A stretch of 64,000 nt of DNA, taken from NCBI GenBank assembly GCA_022494885.1, contig JAGVSM010001366.1, positions 186,001 through 250,000 on the forward strand, read 5' to 3'. This stretch comes from Micrasema longulum. Taxonomy: Eukaryota; Arthropoda; Insecta; Trichoptera; Brachycentridae. A model generated the notes under the pieces. That model was not told where the DNA came from, did not search any database, and was given only the letters and a program-made list of their open reading frames with translations. This document shows, piece by piece, positions 46,131 to 58,413 of this stretch. The position numbers and the translations under genes were made by a program. The first letter of the stretch is position 1. Every line of letters begins with the position of its first letter.

Positions 46131-46565
46131 ACATCGAAGAATTCCACATCGCTCTGCCTTTGCATATAACCCTCGCTTCCTCTACATTCATACATCTTCT
46201 CATATACGCACGCCGATAATTCCTACTTTTGACATGTTCATCTTCAAGTAATTGATAGACTTGATCGTGCCATGTCTTTCTTGGTCTTCCTCGTTTTCTG
46301 CATCCATCAATATTCGCATCGTAGATCCCTTTAGCCGTTCTTTTACTGGCCATTCTCTCTGCATGTCCAAACCAACGCAGCATCCCTTTCTTGATTCTGT
46401 CAATAATGTGTGTCTCAGCCTTACATAGTTCACGGATCTCGACATTTGTGCACCTATCATACATCGTTTTGCCACAAATTAGCTTGAGAGATCGCCTTTC
46501 GACAGCATTCAACCTACTTACATGATTATTTTTCCAATTCCATACTTCGCTTGCATATATTTTTG
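46131..46565 (-). mobile_element. WFGHVERM-family retrotransposon, best-preserved tail
   Basis: A 180-codon minus frame includes, from about residue 28, IYASEVWNWKNNHVSRLNAV, ERRSLKLICGKTMYDRCTNV, KAETHIIDRIKKGMLRWFGH, AERMASKRTAKGIYD, then CRKRGRPRKTWHDQVYQLL and MNVEEARVICKGRAMWNSS. These are the ordered blocks between the reverse transcriptase domain and the C terminus of the family, here without stops over about 150 codons. The first ~27 residues of the frame are hydrophobic low-complexity flank and do not belong. It is 5'-truncated at about 46560. The long open frame suggests that it is younger than the copies at 8898 and 40890. Confidence 0.8.
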
Positions 46566-47164
46566 TTGGCAAATAATTAATAATAAAAAGCTTAAGTGTA
46601 TAAAAAAATAATATACACTGTAAAAAATTCAAAAATAGATGCATAAGTATATAAAAAAATCTGTTTAAGAAATAAAGTGTTAAATAATATTTGTACTAGT
46701 TAGTATAAATCTTGTACGGATACGTTTAATGGACGTACCTGCTCAGTACACATTACGCCTCTTCGTTTAAGCTCTGCCGCGTCTGAATCGGATCAGTTGT
46801 AGGAGAGAGCTTTCAGCACTAGTGCTGACCGATTGAATGAAATAATCGAATACTTCATTGATAGGTATGATATCAAATATGCAGAACTTCTTTGAGAAGG
46901 GTATACTACAGAAGTTAAGACATCCAATGGCTTATAATTTGCAATCTGATGGTTTTACAATAGTTCATTGCAACATAGTGGCGTTTATTGATTAAATTAT
47001 GTAAACAATATAAAGAATTTCAAATTAGTTCCGCAATGAGAGTTTAAGGGTGGTTTCATGATTTAACTAAAAAATTAAGTACCGTATATAATGTGTAAAA
47101 TAACCCTTCTTAACAAACATCTCCGTACAATGAAATTATCTATTTACTATATGAATAAATATAA
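46566..47164. other. CFAP299 intron sequence, nothing recognised
   Basis: Unique-looking AT-rich DNA with a GC-richer patch at 46735-46830. No gene or repeat partner recognised. Confidence 0.35.
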
Positions 47165-47650
47165 CACAACAATATTTTGAGTTTTTGAGAGACCAAATTT
47201 TTGTAGACAAGGACTGGATTCAACTCCCTGGGAAGCTGTTAACATTAACATATTACAACAGAGATTAAAAACGTTTTAGAAAAGGTAATATAGAAGTCTA
47301 CTATATTCCTACAATTCTTTCATCTCTTGATGTTTGTAAAGTTAAAGAACTGAAACCTTTATTTATGCTGGTGAGATTCATCTAATTGAATTATTTCACC
47401 TACATACTGGGCAACGCCTGAATTTTTATTTTTTATTTTCTGTACTTCTTTATGGACCAGGTGGATTTACCAATTCAAAAAATCAACTTATGAAAGAATT
47501 GAAGGAATATCGATGTTCAAATATGGGCAGAATGGTTAAAGTTACATTGTGTGTAAAGTGGTCACTTCAACCAGCAAATGACAGGTCATAAGCTCTATAG
47601 ATATCTAGACTTCTATATTACCTTCTCTTAAATGTTCTTCAGTAATATGT
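47165..47650 (-). repeat. Dispersed repeat: minus unit then plus unit, flip at ~47475
   Basis: A minus unit ('acaacagagattaaaaac' to 'acctacatactgggcaac') has lost the central TTACACA block. After 'ggaccaggtggatttacca' the sequence flips to a plus unit starting 'aaaaaatcaacttatgaaag' and ending near 'ttaaatgttcttcag'. Confidence 0.8.
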
Positions 47651-47890
47651 TAATGAATGAATTTAATTTTTTTTGTGGGCCCTTTTTATTTAAGCTATTT
47701 TAGCTTTGCTATTTTTATCTCCTTAGATAGAGAATTGAAAATTTTATGGATAATAGCCGGTAACTGTTAATGGCCACAGAAATGAATATGATTAACGATT
47801 TACTCAAATAATATCTAAATTATGTAGCTATTTTTGAATAGTCGGAATAAAAGTGTGCTTCAAATAGTCGGAATAAAACTGTGCCCCAAA

Positions 47891-47975
47891 AATTAGAATT
47901 AAGTTGTGGTAGAGCGGGGTTTAAACCATAAATCTGAGAGTCCGCGAGACAACTATGGGACACAGTCCGGTTCTC
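47891..47975 (-). mobile_element. SINE family 2, head fragment
   Basis: On the minus strand a diverged head contains 'gtttaaaccccgctctacca' as its B-box end. Body missing. Confidence 0.55.
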
Positions 47976-48449
47976 ATGACCACTCTTTTGTTCAATTGTA
48001 TCTAAAATATTATTCGATTGTTATAACCGGTTATGTATATTAATACTATTTTGCACTATTCACTGTTCCTTGTATGGGCCAGAATCGTACAGGGGCGTTA
48101 ACGGCGCTTTTAGCTTAGAGGGGATCCATTAGCACTCTGTTACTGCATTTAGGCCTTATCACCTCCGCCTACCACAGTGAAAGGGAAAGAGAGGGGGTAT
48201 GTTGATCTCACACGAGGGCATTCAGATTTATAACCACTTTGCTAAATGTCGATACGATAGAAATATTTATTTAATTGATTAATCAGTACTTTTAGTAAGT
48301 ACAAATGTTTGTAGTCGATCATTGAAATCCACCGTCGTTCTTACAAGGCTAATGACATGTTTTTGTTTTGATTTATTAAGAGGATATGCGGAGGCCGTGA
48401 ATTTTAATGAATAGATATTTGAGCATTGTTTTTCTATCGCTATCTCTTG
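47976..48449. other. CFAP299 intron sequence with a GC-richer patch
   Basis: 48080-48220 is GC-richer ('aggggcgttaacggcgct') but has no frame or motif that I recognise. Confidence 0.35.
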
Positions 48450-48645
48450 CAAACGCCTCCCCGATACTCTGCGAAAAAGAAAACTGGACTGATTACGTCT
48501 AACTAAAATCGACGTTCCGCTGTCTCGTTTTCCCCACTCAAAAACAGAACCCATTGTGAATATCAGAATGAAATTGTCTGTATCGGTATTTTTTGTATTT
48601 GTATATCGTATGACTGAAGCGGTAAAACTAAGCTCTTTCAGGAAT
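48450..48645 (-). repeat. Unclassified repeat shared with 4990-5215
   Basis: The minus strand carries 'ataccgatacagacaattt' and 'ggggaaaacgagacagcgga', matching the first copy with gaps. The 137-codon minus frame across it (48279-48692) shows no domain and is probably incidental, although its uninterrupted length is noteworthy. Confidence 0.45.
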
Positions 48646-48881
48646 TTTTGGATAACAAAAAGTTGATTAAGAAAACAAAACAATAGAGACATAAGAATGG
48701 TAAATATCTATAGCGCGTAGAAAAAACATAGCTCTTATACTATAATCCAAGGAGGAAACACGGAAATACGTTTGTGTGAAGACCGCGCTTCAATAATCAC
48801 TTTACATACCGCCGCCGTGTAACAAATACCATTCAGTATGTTTTAATACATTTATTATCTGTTTTGGAGATACACTAAATT

Positions 48882-49063
48882 TGAACCGGGATGTAGTTCT
48901 GCTGTAGTTTTGCTAACTTATAGATCTGGGGTCTGACGTTCAAATCCCGCTAGACCACATCCCACTGATTTTTTTTTATAATAGTGAGTCATGTACAACT
49001 CGTTAATAATAATTACGAAAATAGAAATATTTTGAAATAGCGTAAGGACGAAAAAAATCTTTA
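48882..49063 (+). mobile_element. SINE family 2, plus copy
   Basis: The head is 'ttgaaccgggatgtagttct', with a B box near 'gacgttcaaatcccgct'. The body has 'ataatagtgagtcatgtaca'. Diverged. Confidence 0.65.
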
Positions 49064-50971
49064 CGTGTTGTAAATGATTTAAAATTTAAACTGCAACATT
49101 ACATTGGAAATAAACCTGAGATGTATTTAACTATGAGCGGAACATATAATGAGAGACAACAACGTGTTATTGTGTATGCGCGCAGTGCCGAATGTATCTA
49201 TATAAGCTCGCGCGACACGTCACTTGCCCTTTTTTACCTCCGCCAGTATTCAGATTCACTTCATAGTATTTTTGTGTGTTCGCTAAACCAAAACTTCTTA
49301 TCCTTTATTTCTTTATTCCTTAAAATTATATCCCCTTTTATCGTATTTTTACATGAAATACAAACCGGTAAATTATATACATAAATTAAATCTATTAAAC
49401 ATAAACTTCCATGAACATTAAATGAGGGCAAAATACCACGACAAGATACTATAGTTTTTGTACAAATATAAATATTGAATTATCTTTTCATCTTTAGTAG
49501 CTACAAACTACAGACGATTGCATCAGCTTTCAAGATCCGTTAAAGGAAGTGAATCAAAAGCAGAAGGAAAATATTTTAGCATAAGTAAAGTACACTTTCC
49601 GACTACTTTGCCTTTAGTAAAAATACATCCAGGAATATCTTGTAAATTTACTTACAAGATTAAGAGAAAACCTGAGAAAAAGTTTGTTTATTTAGTAAAA
49701 TGATTTCAGTCATTTGGTTCGAATACGGATTTGTGCTATTAATTTTGTTAATTAGTGCTACTACATAAACTAAATGCTGTTTATGGTATATTTTTAATTT
49801 ATTCAATTCAAATCTGTTTTAATATATATATTTATATTTTATATATCTTATATTTGTTTTTATTAAATTTCTTTGAGAATCCCATTTTTTTTTAAAGATA
49901 AATTTGTACCTTAAAGGATAATATACAAAAGTCACATTGAATGAAATGTTCAGGAAACGAAATTTTGTGATTGTACGATTTCCAAAACGTAACTTTTCAA
50001 CCAAGTGAGATAATTTAAATGTATAAATGCAAAATAATTTTTATTTTGATAGTTAAACCACGTATTGAAATGGCATATTCGGGACTACAGATGTATTTTG
50101 TACTAAAACAAGATGTATTTCAGTTTTTTATACGAATTCAATAAATTAAAGAATAATTAAAATATGGAATGTGGACTTATTAGGTAAAGTGAAATCATAA
50201 AATGAAGGGTTACCTGCATATTTCTTTTTCCCGGTTAATCCCGTTTTATTCCACTTTTCGTTTCATTTTCCAGAAATTTACATAAGTCAAATGATTTATT
50301 AATGTTAATTTCCAGAAACAGCGTGCTTTATATGTATAGAAAAGAATAAAGCTTAATGTTTTAATTAATTCCCTTGACAATGATTTCCCTGCCATGGGTC
50401 GACGAATAGTAAAATAAAATTCCACTTAAAATGTTAATTTGGGATGAAATTCATTTAAATTCAATGAAAATTCTACAGCTTTAATTAAAGTTTGCATTCA
50501 AACGCTTGCATCTATCACTCAGTAAAGGTTACCCTTATGCTAATAAAGGACATTTATAAAATTGTATTTACATGTCTTAAAAAATAGTATATAACTACCC
50601 AGGGCATTTAAATATTATTTGGTGAGAAACCACCATAGAAAGTTTAACAAACTGGTTAAAAAAAACCCTCAATGAAAAATCTTAGTTGTTAGAAAACAAC
50701 TATTTGCCATGAAAAATCATAACACGCTGTTTTATCCAGCATGGATTGAATTTCAAGATTTCCAAAATGCATTTTAATAAAATAATTTATAGCATTAGTT
50801 TTTCAATACAATACGGAATTTTCGGCACAATATGGGCACAAATTTTGTTTTATTTTTAATGACACAGGGTGGTTCGAGGGAGTCGAACTTAAATTATCCA
50901 GAATACTTAAATTTTCTACTAAAAATTAAAAACCAAAAAAAACCGTTTCTAAGTTTCTTTAAAAAATGCGT
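49064..50971. other. CFAP299 intron sequence, one unexplained frame
   Basis: The plus strand at 49500-49703 has an acceptor-like 'cttttcatctttag' followed by an open frame. It ends ISCKFTYKIKRKPEKKFVYL before a stop. I do not recognise it; no partner exon was found. The rest is AT-rich. Confidence 0.35.
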
Positions 50972-51266
50972 TAGACTCTAAACTATTGTAATAATACAAA
51001 AAAAATGTATTTATTGCGCTATTATTCGCTGAAATCAGCCTTTAAAGATACCGAGGTGGAAAATTCCTCGGTCGTTCTCACCTTGTGTTTACTGCTACTC
51101 GTGCCGCCATTTTATTTCTAACATTTATTTTTTGTTAGTTTACACACTTTCTATCAAAATTATCCTTAAGATTTTACCACCTCAGTATCTCTGAAGGCTG
51201 ATTACAGCGAATAATAACATCTTAAGTATGACTTTTTTGTATTATTACAAAAGCTTAGAGTCTACA
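50972..51266. mobile_element. Foldback MITE with ~95-bp arms
   Basis: Arms at about 50972-51064 and 51172-51266 are imperfect reverse complements. The left has 'ttagactctaaactattgta' and 'gctgaaatcagcctttaaag'; the right has the complements of 'gtagactctaagcttttgta' and 'gctgtaatcagccttcagag'. The spacer is about 107 bp. Non-coding. Confidence 0.8.
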
Positions 51267-53369
51267 ATTTTTAAAGTTAATTACGAACTAAGGAATCATC
51301 TTTTTACATTTTTTAAAAACTTTATTCATTTTGTTCATTAACGCCCAAATAGCATTTACAAAAAAATAAAATAAAATATATGCTAACATACTAAAAAATA
51401 AACACAGAATAAACAGAAATTTTTTAAACATCTATTGTAACTCTTTAGATAGGTACTTTATATAGTAAAGCTTTATTTTATGGCTAATTTCTGAAACAAT
51501 TTTTTATTTTTTATTAGTTTAACTAGGAGAAGTTACATTATTACTACTTGAAATGTATACTTTGACCATTCATCCTAGAAACCAGGATGATGTAACGAAT
51601 GGATGCGTTTTATGGGTTTCCTTAAACCTCTCATAACTTGTTAACAGAAAACTTCTTTTAATTGAGCGAAATATGTCTAAGATCTCACTTAATTAACACG
51701 AACAAAGAAATAATTCAAACTAATAATTATTAGAATTAGTTAGTATGATTCCTTTTGCTAATATATCGAAACATTGTACATTGTAATATATTGAAACATG
51801 AATACATTTCGGTATTGAAATGCAGATAATTAAACGCATTTTTTAGGTACTTGTGTATCGTAATTTCCTAATTACAATAATTTTTTAAGAAGCTTTTAAA
51901 TATTTACTTCTAATATAATTATTTGTAGATGGTTTTTTTATTTTCCACTTCTGTTTTTCTTACTGAAAATAATAATACCCTTATTTTTATAGGACAAAAA
52001 ATAAAACCCTAGAATTAAATGAATACACAAACAAGGCTTAAAATAATATTTTTTTTAAATAAAAAAGCGTATTTTCATAATATGTGACTGACAATGACAA
52101 ACATGTTTCTTGTTTTATCTTTTGACGCGAAAAGGGGTTTGTACTTTAGTATGGTGAACTACATTTAACAAAAAAATAGATGAACCCAAGCAATATAATC
52201 GATAGATCTAATTGTATAAAAGAGTTTAAGTCTAAAACAGTTGTTGGCTATTTTTTTTTACCTTCTTTGCAACTGGCCGTAAGTATTGATACACTGGAAG
52301 TAAAATAAAAATCAACGCCTAGCAATTCTAGTCCATAAATGCATTATTAAAAGGACTAGCGAAGAAATATGAATGCATTGAAACTTTTTTTTTAAATTCC
52401 CCTTTTTCATAATGTATTTTTCACCAAAACTAAATGACAATTGTTATTGATGTAAATTCATGGGATAAATCAAAACAAATAATTGCATAAGACAACTAGA
52501 AACGTGCCTATGGGCCAATGGAGTGACTATTCACAAAAATCTACATAAAGTAAATCAAATAAAAAAAAAATTGAAATGCAGAATATTTTCATTCAATTTA
52601 TTACATAAATATTTGAATATGTGACCTTTAATTGCACATATTCCGTCATTCGTGCATCACGTACAAATATAAGAGCAATTTCAGAATGTAAACTTATTTA
52701 ACTAGCAACTATACAGCTAATCTTTATAGTAGTAGACGTAGACGTATAGTAGATATATTACGAGCTATTTGCGAATCAAATTATTCTTATCCAAGTATGT
52801 TGTGCACATAATAGAATCTCTATATTACGTCTTCACAACATATTCAATAAATTATTGAAAAATTTGCAAAATTTTGACCATAGCCATCGGTAAAACGTAC
52901 AAATTTAAATAGAGTTTAATGTTTAAAAAACTTACCACTTTAAATTGACGGATATACATAAAGCAGGTGCTATAGAAATTGGACACCAAATCTAATGGTT
53001 AAACATAATTTTGCGTAAGAATTTAACTCCACCTTAAAATAGTCATGTCAGTTTTTTCTTAAAATGAACGCATTACATTTTTTTATATTTTACCATTAGA
53101 TTTAGGCTGTTCAATTACTAAGGCACCAACCCTACTTATTAGAAAATACACATGTATACATATCGGCCGTATTCAGAAAACAGTTTTACTATTAAAAAAA
53201 AACATCTCCTCAACTTTTTAATTTTCTTATCCTTAACCTTGTTGCAGTGGTCTTTTTTATATTCTTTTACTTTTTTTGATCTCCTTATTACATGCTCTAC
53301 TTTAAATAGATATTATGTAAAACAATTTTGACGTTAACACTAATAAGATAAATACGAGTATATTCGTAT
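51267..53369. other. CFAP299 intron sequence, nothing recognised
   Basis: More than 2 kb of AT-rich DNA with no long frame, no known motif and no repeat partner that I could see in the window. Confidence 0.4.
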
Positions 53370-53765
53370 TTTAAAACAGATATAAAGACATTTTTCGTAA
53401 AGGGAACAGGGATTTCTCGGCATTTACGAGAAATATAACCTGTCATTGGCCAGTTTAACAAGCCACTTTACTCACTGTAATATTTACCATTCAAACTATG
53501 TTTAAATATCTATATGCCTTTAACCTTTCCATCTGTTGATGTTTGTGAGCTAAAAGAGCTGAAACCTTTATTAATGCGGGTGAGATTCTAACTGAATTAC
53601 TTCACCTACATACTAGGCAATGCCACAAAAAGTGTAATTTATTTTTTGTACTTCTTTTTGAACCAGCTGGTTAAACAAAAAGTATTCTGAGTTTTTCTAA
53701 ATTTTTATAGACAAAGACTAGATTTTACATTTTACAACAGAGATGGAAAATAAATTGAGAAAATT
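53370..53765 (-). repeat. Dispersed ~390-bp repeat, minus copy, near full unit
   Basis: In order: 'tctcggcatttacgagaaat', 'acctgtcattggccagttta', 'ctttccatctgttgatgttt', 'agagctgaaacctttattaa', 'acctacatactaggcaatgc', and the start of the next unit 'acaacagagatgga'. It ends only about 120 bp from the CFAP299 exon donor. Confidence 0.8.
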
Positions 53766-53885
53766 ATACTTATTTTGGATGCGGAGTAATTTGTCCAAAT
53801 GATTTTGAAACCCAAAGCTTAAAAAACTTATAATCAAGTTTTAAATATACCTGTATTTCTGTGGTATTTATATTAATTAACTTAC

Positions 53886-54063
53886 ATTAAGTTGATCTAA
53901 GCGATTGGCCTTTTCCCTCGCGGCCAATGCCTGAGCAAGTCGCTCTACAGGCCAAAGACCTTCACTCGCACACTGGTAAGGCCGAATAGTGGGCTTTACG
54001 GCTTCTTGGATGACTGACCGGTGACTGTCAAACTCCTGTTCAGAAAAGGTCTCTCCAGTGGAT
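53886..54063 (-). CDS. CFAP299: CFAP299 homologue, 5'-most exon in window
   Basis: The minus-strand exon is bounded by an acceptor (tatttctag) at 54064-54066 and a strong donor (aat|gtaagt) after 53886. It starts with the last base of a split codon, so the upstream intron is phase 2. It then encodes 59 residues: STGETFSEQEFDSHRSVIQE, AVKPTIRPYQCASEGLWPVE, RLAQALAAREKANRLDQLN. TGE....F..R at the start and L.AL..RE..NR at the end align with the middle of vertebrate CFAP299, and the next family block (VIF.R.RN) is supplied exactly by the exon at 38040-38237. The N-terminal ~50 residues of the family, with the DLYYLED..LARQLVELGY-type block, were not found between 54064 and 64000. The first exon or exons are probably outside the window. 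Confidence 0.9.
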
Positions 54064-54559
54064 CTAGAAATAAAAACAATAAAAGCAAGAATGGGAAGAG
54101 TTAAATATTTTTACGAATAGTATTACAAATCATAAAACCCCGCTCGCAAAAAACTTCAACTAAAATAATTTATAATTTTTTTGTGTTTTTATTAACAATT
54201 ATTTAGAAATAGATGTATTTAATAGAAACAAAAAAAGAAAAATCGATTAACAAATAAACGGATTTTTTTTTACATTTTCAATTCGCAATTTGCAGACCAA
54301 GATCAATAAACATAAATAAATTAAAAATACTCTTGGCTATGTTTTTTCTGAAATATTTTTATATTTTTACCCAAATTAATGATAGTTTAATTCAATTTCA
54401 GTTCTGGAAAGCAGCGTTTATTTAATAATGAAAAAATACTTATATGAATTTGTTACCCACTAAGTCTAAAAACTTTTCGGTGGGACACATTTTTTTATTC
54501 TTTATGACAGGTTTATATTACATTTATTTTATTTATATTTTATTAATTTATCTATGAAC

Positions 54560-55600
54560 AGGAACTATAAAGTATCTAGAAAATATTTTTTCAGTTCCTT
54601 TTATTTTTCATTTGAAGATCTTTCATGTTAATGATGGTTCGTGGAAGATCATTGAACAACTTTGGAACAACGCAATAAAATGTTCGCTCTCCGAAGTAAT
54701 TCGGGGAACAAACAGGGAGCCCTTTGTTTTGAATCTAGTGTTGTGAGTGTGGAATTTTTTTTTTATATTCCGGATCAACAAAGTGATCTACAATCAATTT
54801 GTAGTCACAAAGTTGTTTTACCGGCAGGACATTATAGAATTTAAAATATACACCTTCACCCAAATGTTTCGCCTCACGGATTATGCTATCCGGTTCAATC
54901 CCCCTCAACAGTCTCACCTGAATATCATAAATTTTACCAAGAGGAGACTGGAAGGTGAGACCCCAAACACGCACTCCGTAAGATATAATGGATTCAATGA
55001 GCAAGGTATATATGTACCTTAACGTTTTGAAAGGTAATATGCTTTTGATTTCATAAATCATCTTAAGTCAGTACCTTAATCTGTCGCAGATTCCATCAAT
55101 ATGAACACCCCAGCTAAATTTAGAATCAATAATTAATCCTAAATATTTACAACATCTATAATAGGACAATTACATTTATCTGATTCTATATTTAAATTTG
55201 AATGAAAGCAAAAATTTATATGAGCTTGTATTTCTATTTCAAATTCACATTTAGTAATATATCGTGAGGATACATGAACAATTTTAGTTTTTTAGAATTT
55301 ATTACTAAGCCATAGTCATGCGCCCATTTAATGAGATTTGAAAAATCTTCTTGAAGCATTTTTTGGGCAGTTTTTACATTTGAATGGCTTATTACAAGGG
55401 CAGTATCGTCTACAAATTGGAAGCAATTCGAAAGTTTTACATGGTTTTTCATTAAATTACAACATATTAAGTAATTAATCGGTCCGAAGACTGATCCTTG
55501 AGTTGTTCCCATATACACAACACTATCATTACTAAAATTTTCTCCAAATTTTACTTTCATGCAACGATTTTTTAGGTAATTTTCCAAATTTTTTTAAATT
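54560..55600 (-). mobile_element. Jockey/CR1-type retrotransposon relic, RT core present
   Basis: From 55587 the minus strand reads ENYLKNRCMKVKFG, MGTTQGSVFGPINYLI (normally GVPQGSVLGP), then FQFVDDTALVISHS. The catalytic YADD box appears as FVDD: both aspartates are retained and the two flanking residues are altered. After a gap, a second frame (54735-55061) gives LLIESIISYGVRVWGL, DIQVRLLRGI, HLGEGVYFKFYNVLPVKQLC and DPEYKKKIPHSQ. The end continues with RFKTKGSLFVPR in another frame down to about 54560. The upstream reverse transcriptase blocks and endonuclease are missing. Inactive because of shifts, but clearly one collinear copy. Confidence 0.8.
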
Positions 55601-56501
55601 CAATTCGACCCGCCACAACTTTGCACATATTTATATCATTTTGATGATTTTTTCCCCTGGTCGATAAATCTTATATAAAAGAATCTATTTCCGTCAATAT
55701 TTTTTTTTATGTAGATATTTCGCTTTGTGAAAACGGTCCTCAATTACGAAATAAAATAAAATAATTTGCAATTAATTTATTTACTTGTAAATATTACAAA
55801 TCACTCAATAGTAAGCTTGAGAATGTGATATATTTTTAAATAAAGCTTAACCGAGCTTGCCAAAGTATACAAACTCAATCGATTCGTCTATTAAAGCAAA
55901 ATGATTGAAAGAATTGAACTTTACAAGAATTCATTTGATGTGGGTAATTTATTTGATGCTATTTTACTACGAATTATGTCTGTATATATCTTTTGCTCAG
56001 ATATTAATGAGTATACAAAAAAATCAAATCAATAAATCACTAATGAGAAGCAGTAGGCTAGCGACCACCAGTGAGTTTTATTTTATACGATGCACAAAAA
56101 CACATTTTCTATGGGTAGTATCAGCAATACCTGAATCGACGCGACATCCATCTGGCTCCAATGTATAAACATAACGAAAACTCAAACTAAACTTTAATGG
56201 CTAAGTTTAAGTTCGACGGTAAATAGCTATTCGCTCGGTTCACTCTATATCAATTTATATGAAATTGCGAACGGCAAAATCACATACGTTTTTTTTGTTC
56301 GCTTTTTAATATTCTTCACATTTATCTTTTGTATTAAGGAAAAAAAATAAAATTAACATCTAACAAGAATTTTACAGTGCCTTCTAAACGTAACAGACAA
56401 ACTGAATAAAATAGCAAACAACGAATGTGTTATGTCCACTTATTATGCATATGTATATTTCATTTTAAAATATGGTATGATTTTTCGGGGAAACTCTACT
56501 A
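55601..56501. other. CFAP299 intron sequence, nothing recognised
   Basis: An 87-codon plus frame (55905-56168) is hydrophobic at first, without recognised domain. The rest is AT-rich. Confidence 0.35.
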
Positions 56502-57360
56502 ATGTACAGGATGCTTTTTAAAATTCAAATAAGATGTGTTAGGAAAATGTTATATGCTGATTACCTGGCTACATGTAGGCCAATTTTTATTAGATTAAAT
56601 TTATTAACAGTGACTGGTATTTATATAATGAAACTTTGTCTTATTGTTAATTCAAGACCTGAACATTTTAGGAAAAAATACACTTTCACAACACCAGGAA
56701 TAAAAATGAAATAATAATTACATTAAAGAAACAAGCATTTATACAAGGAGGGCCCGTATGCATGGCAGTTAAAATATATAATAAGCTCCCCAATAAAATT
56801 AATAAAATGAATTGTGTTAAAAAAATTGCAGGTGTGTTAAAAGTGTTTCTAATCAATAAAGGTCTCTATGATATAAATGAATATTTGGAAGATGTAATAG
56901 AGTAATGTGTAATGTAAAATGTATTAAATATAATTAATGTAAGCAATAGACACCATAATCTTGTGTAATGGTTTTACTGTTTGTGTTATACTAAACTATT
57001 TTATTTTCTTGTTTTTAGTTTTAATTTTTAATAATTTTTTTATTTGGAAAATTAGTTTCTTAATTTTTACTTTTTATTTTTTAGTTAAACCGTTTGAAAT
57101 TACAATTGGAAATAAGTCTACCATTTAACTGTGTATACCTTTATTATTATTTTTTAATGTATGACATTGTTATGGGAGGGTCCGATGTCTTGCAGGGTAC
57201 CCACTGGCACAGCACGGGTTTAAACTGTGTAACTCGGTTATAAGCTTAGACTATACCCTGTCTGCGTAATCTATAAGTGTGAAAGCACTACAATTAATGA
57301 TATAAATCATACACGTTATATTACGGTTGATAAAGAATTATAATAATTATTATTATTATT
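56502..57360 (+). mobile_element. Non-LTR retrotransposon 3' end with ATT-rich tail
   Basis: The plus strand reads KIQIRCVRKMLYADYLATCR, PIFIRLNLLTVTGIYIMKLC and, after shifts, KKQAFIQGGPVCMAVKIYNK, then LPNKINKMNCVKKIAGVLK and GLYDINEYLEDVIE before a stop at about 56905. R..C...Y..HC.PLF..L.ILT...LYI and KIYN.LP..I...F.. are C-terminal blocks of CR1/Jockey-like elements. A ~430-bp 3' UTR follows and ends in repeated ATT (about 57340-57358), the expected tail type. A minus copy of the family lies at 38635-39000. The element is 5'-truncated at about 56500. Confidence 0.8.
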
Positions 57361-57465
57361 GATTAGAGCCACCCTTTATACTTTTTATTGCTTTAAAATC
57401 CCTAAGATTTATAAATGTATTTCAAATGAATTGTTTTTTTTTATTGACATTTAATCCTGTATTGT

Positions 57466-57510
57466 AGGCAACGTAGTGTAATGGTCATATGCTCTGCCGA
57501 CATTTACTCA
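57466..57510 (+). mobile_element. tRNA-like SINE head interrupted by mariner
   Basis: 'ggcaacgtagtgtaatggtc' is an A-box region with a following anticodon-like loop. The similarity stops at the mariner insertion at 57511. No convincing B box resumes after the mariner, so the SINE may have been truncated already. Confidence 0.4.
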
Positions 57511-57512
57511 TA

Positions 57513-58411
57513 CATGTGTGTCCGGAAAGTATTTTTTTTGACGCGACTGTATGTCGGAGCGCGCGCGGACCGGTTGAGAATGGGGTAAGGGAAGAAGTCA
57601 GCTTACAAACGCTTGGTATCTCAATCTTCTCCAGCCACCCGGAGAGTGAGGACAGGCGTTTTGGCGGAAGTTATTTTGAGACTTCGTGCAACAGTCAAAA
57701 TGCAGCACTCGGTAGAGCAAAGGATGATCAAATTTTGTGTCAAACTTGGCAAGACTGCCGCGGAAACTGTTTGGCCGATCAAAACAGCTTTTAAAGAAGA
57801 TGTTCTGTCGTACCAACAAAAGTTTGGCGTCCTCTCGCCCTAAGAAGGCCAGGATAAGCAGATCCAAAATCAAGACGATGCTCATTACGTTTATTCCCAG
57901 AAATTTAATGTAGTCAACTGGTTTTAAAATTTGGCAAGAACAATTAATACCTATCGCAAGTTTGTACCACCCGGTACAACTGTGGAAGCTAAATTTTATG
58001 TCGAAGTGCTAAAAATACTGAAACACAGAATTTAAAGCGTTCGGCCGGACATCGCAGACGACTGGAAGTTGCATCACTACCTGGCCAAAGCGGGTTTTCC
58101 AATGATTCTCCAGCCCCCCTTTAGTCCAAAACCTGGCTCCCCCTGACTTTTTTTTTGTTTGCGCGTCTGAAAAGACCCACGGAAGGAAACCATTTCGAGA
58201 CTATCAAGGGAATCCAAGCAGCTTGTACCGCGGCCTCAAGGAGCATTTCGGAGGAGGCCTACCATGGCACGTTCGATGCTTTGAAAAATCGCTGAAACCT
58301 ATGCATCAACGCAGGAGGAGCCTGTTTTAAAGGATGTCTATGTGTTGTAACGAAAAGTTTAATAACTTCTTTGTAATCGACTCACTGACATTACTTTCCG
58401 GACACACCATG
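57513..58411 (+). mobile_element. mariner transposon, internally deleted and dead
   Basis: The terminal inverted repeats CATGTGTGTCCGGAAAGTA and, inverted from the right, CATGGTGTGTCCGGAAAGTA sit between TA dinucleotides (57511-57512 and 58412-58413), the mariner target duplication. The transposase reads from an ATG at 57700: MQHSVEQRMIKFCVKLGKTA, the N-terminal helix-turn-helix region. About 30 codons later the sequence jumps and, over several frames, shows DDWKLHHYLAKAGFPMI and QPPFSPKPGSP. The HHDNAPAH catalytic block has lost its aspartate by a small deletion. The full-length type is about 1.3 kb with a ~345-residue DD34D enzyme, so roughly 400 bp is missing, besides stops. Confidence 0.9.
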
Positions 58412-58413
58412 TA

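Larger units (their letters stand above)
38238..53885 (-). other. CFAP299: CFAP299 intron, ~15.6 kb
   Basis: The intron lies between the exons at 53886-54063 and 38040-38237, with GTAAGT at the donor and TTTCAG at the acceptor on the minus strand. It is packed with retroelement relics, SINEs, repeats and hammerhead-like motifs, annotated separately. Confidence 0.8.
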
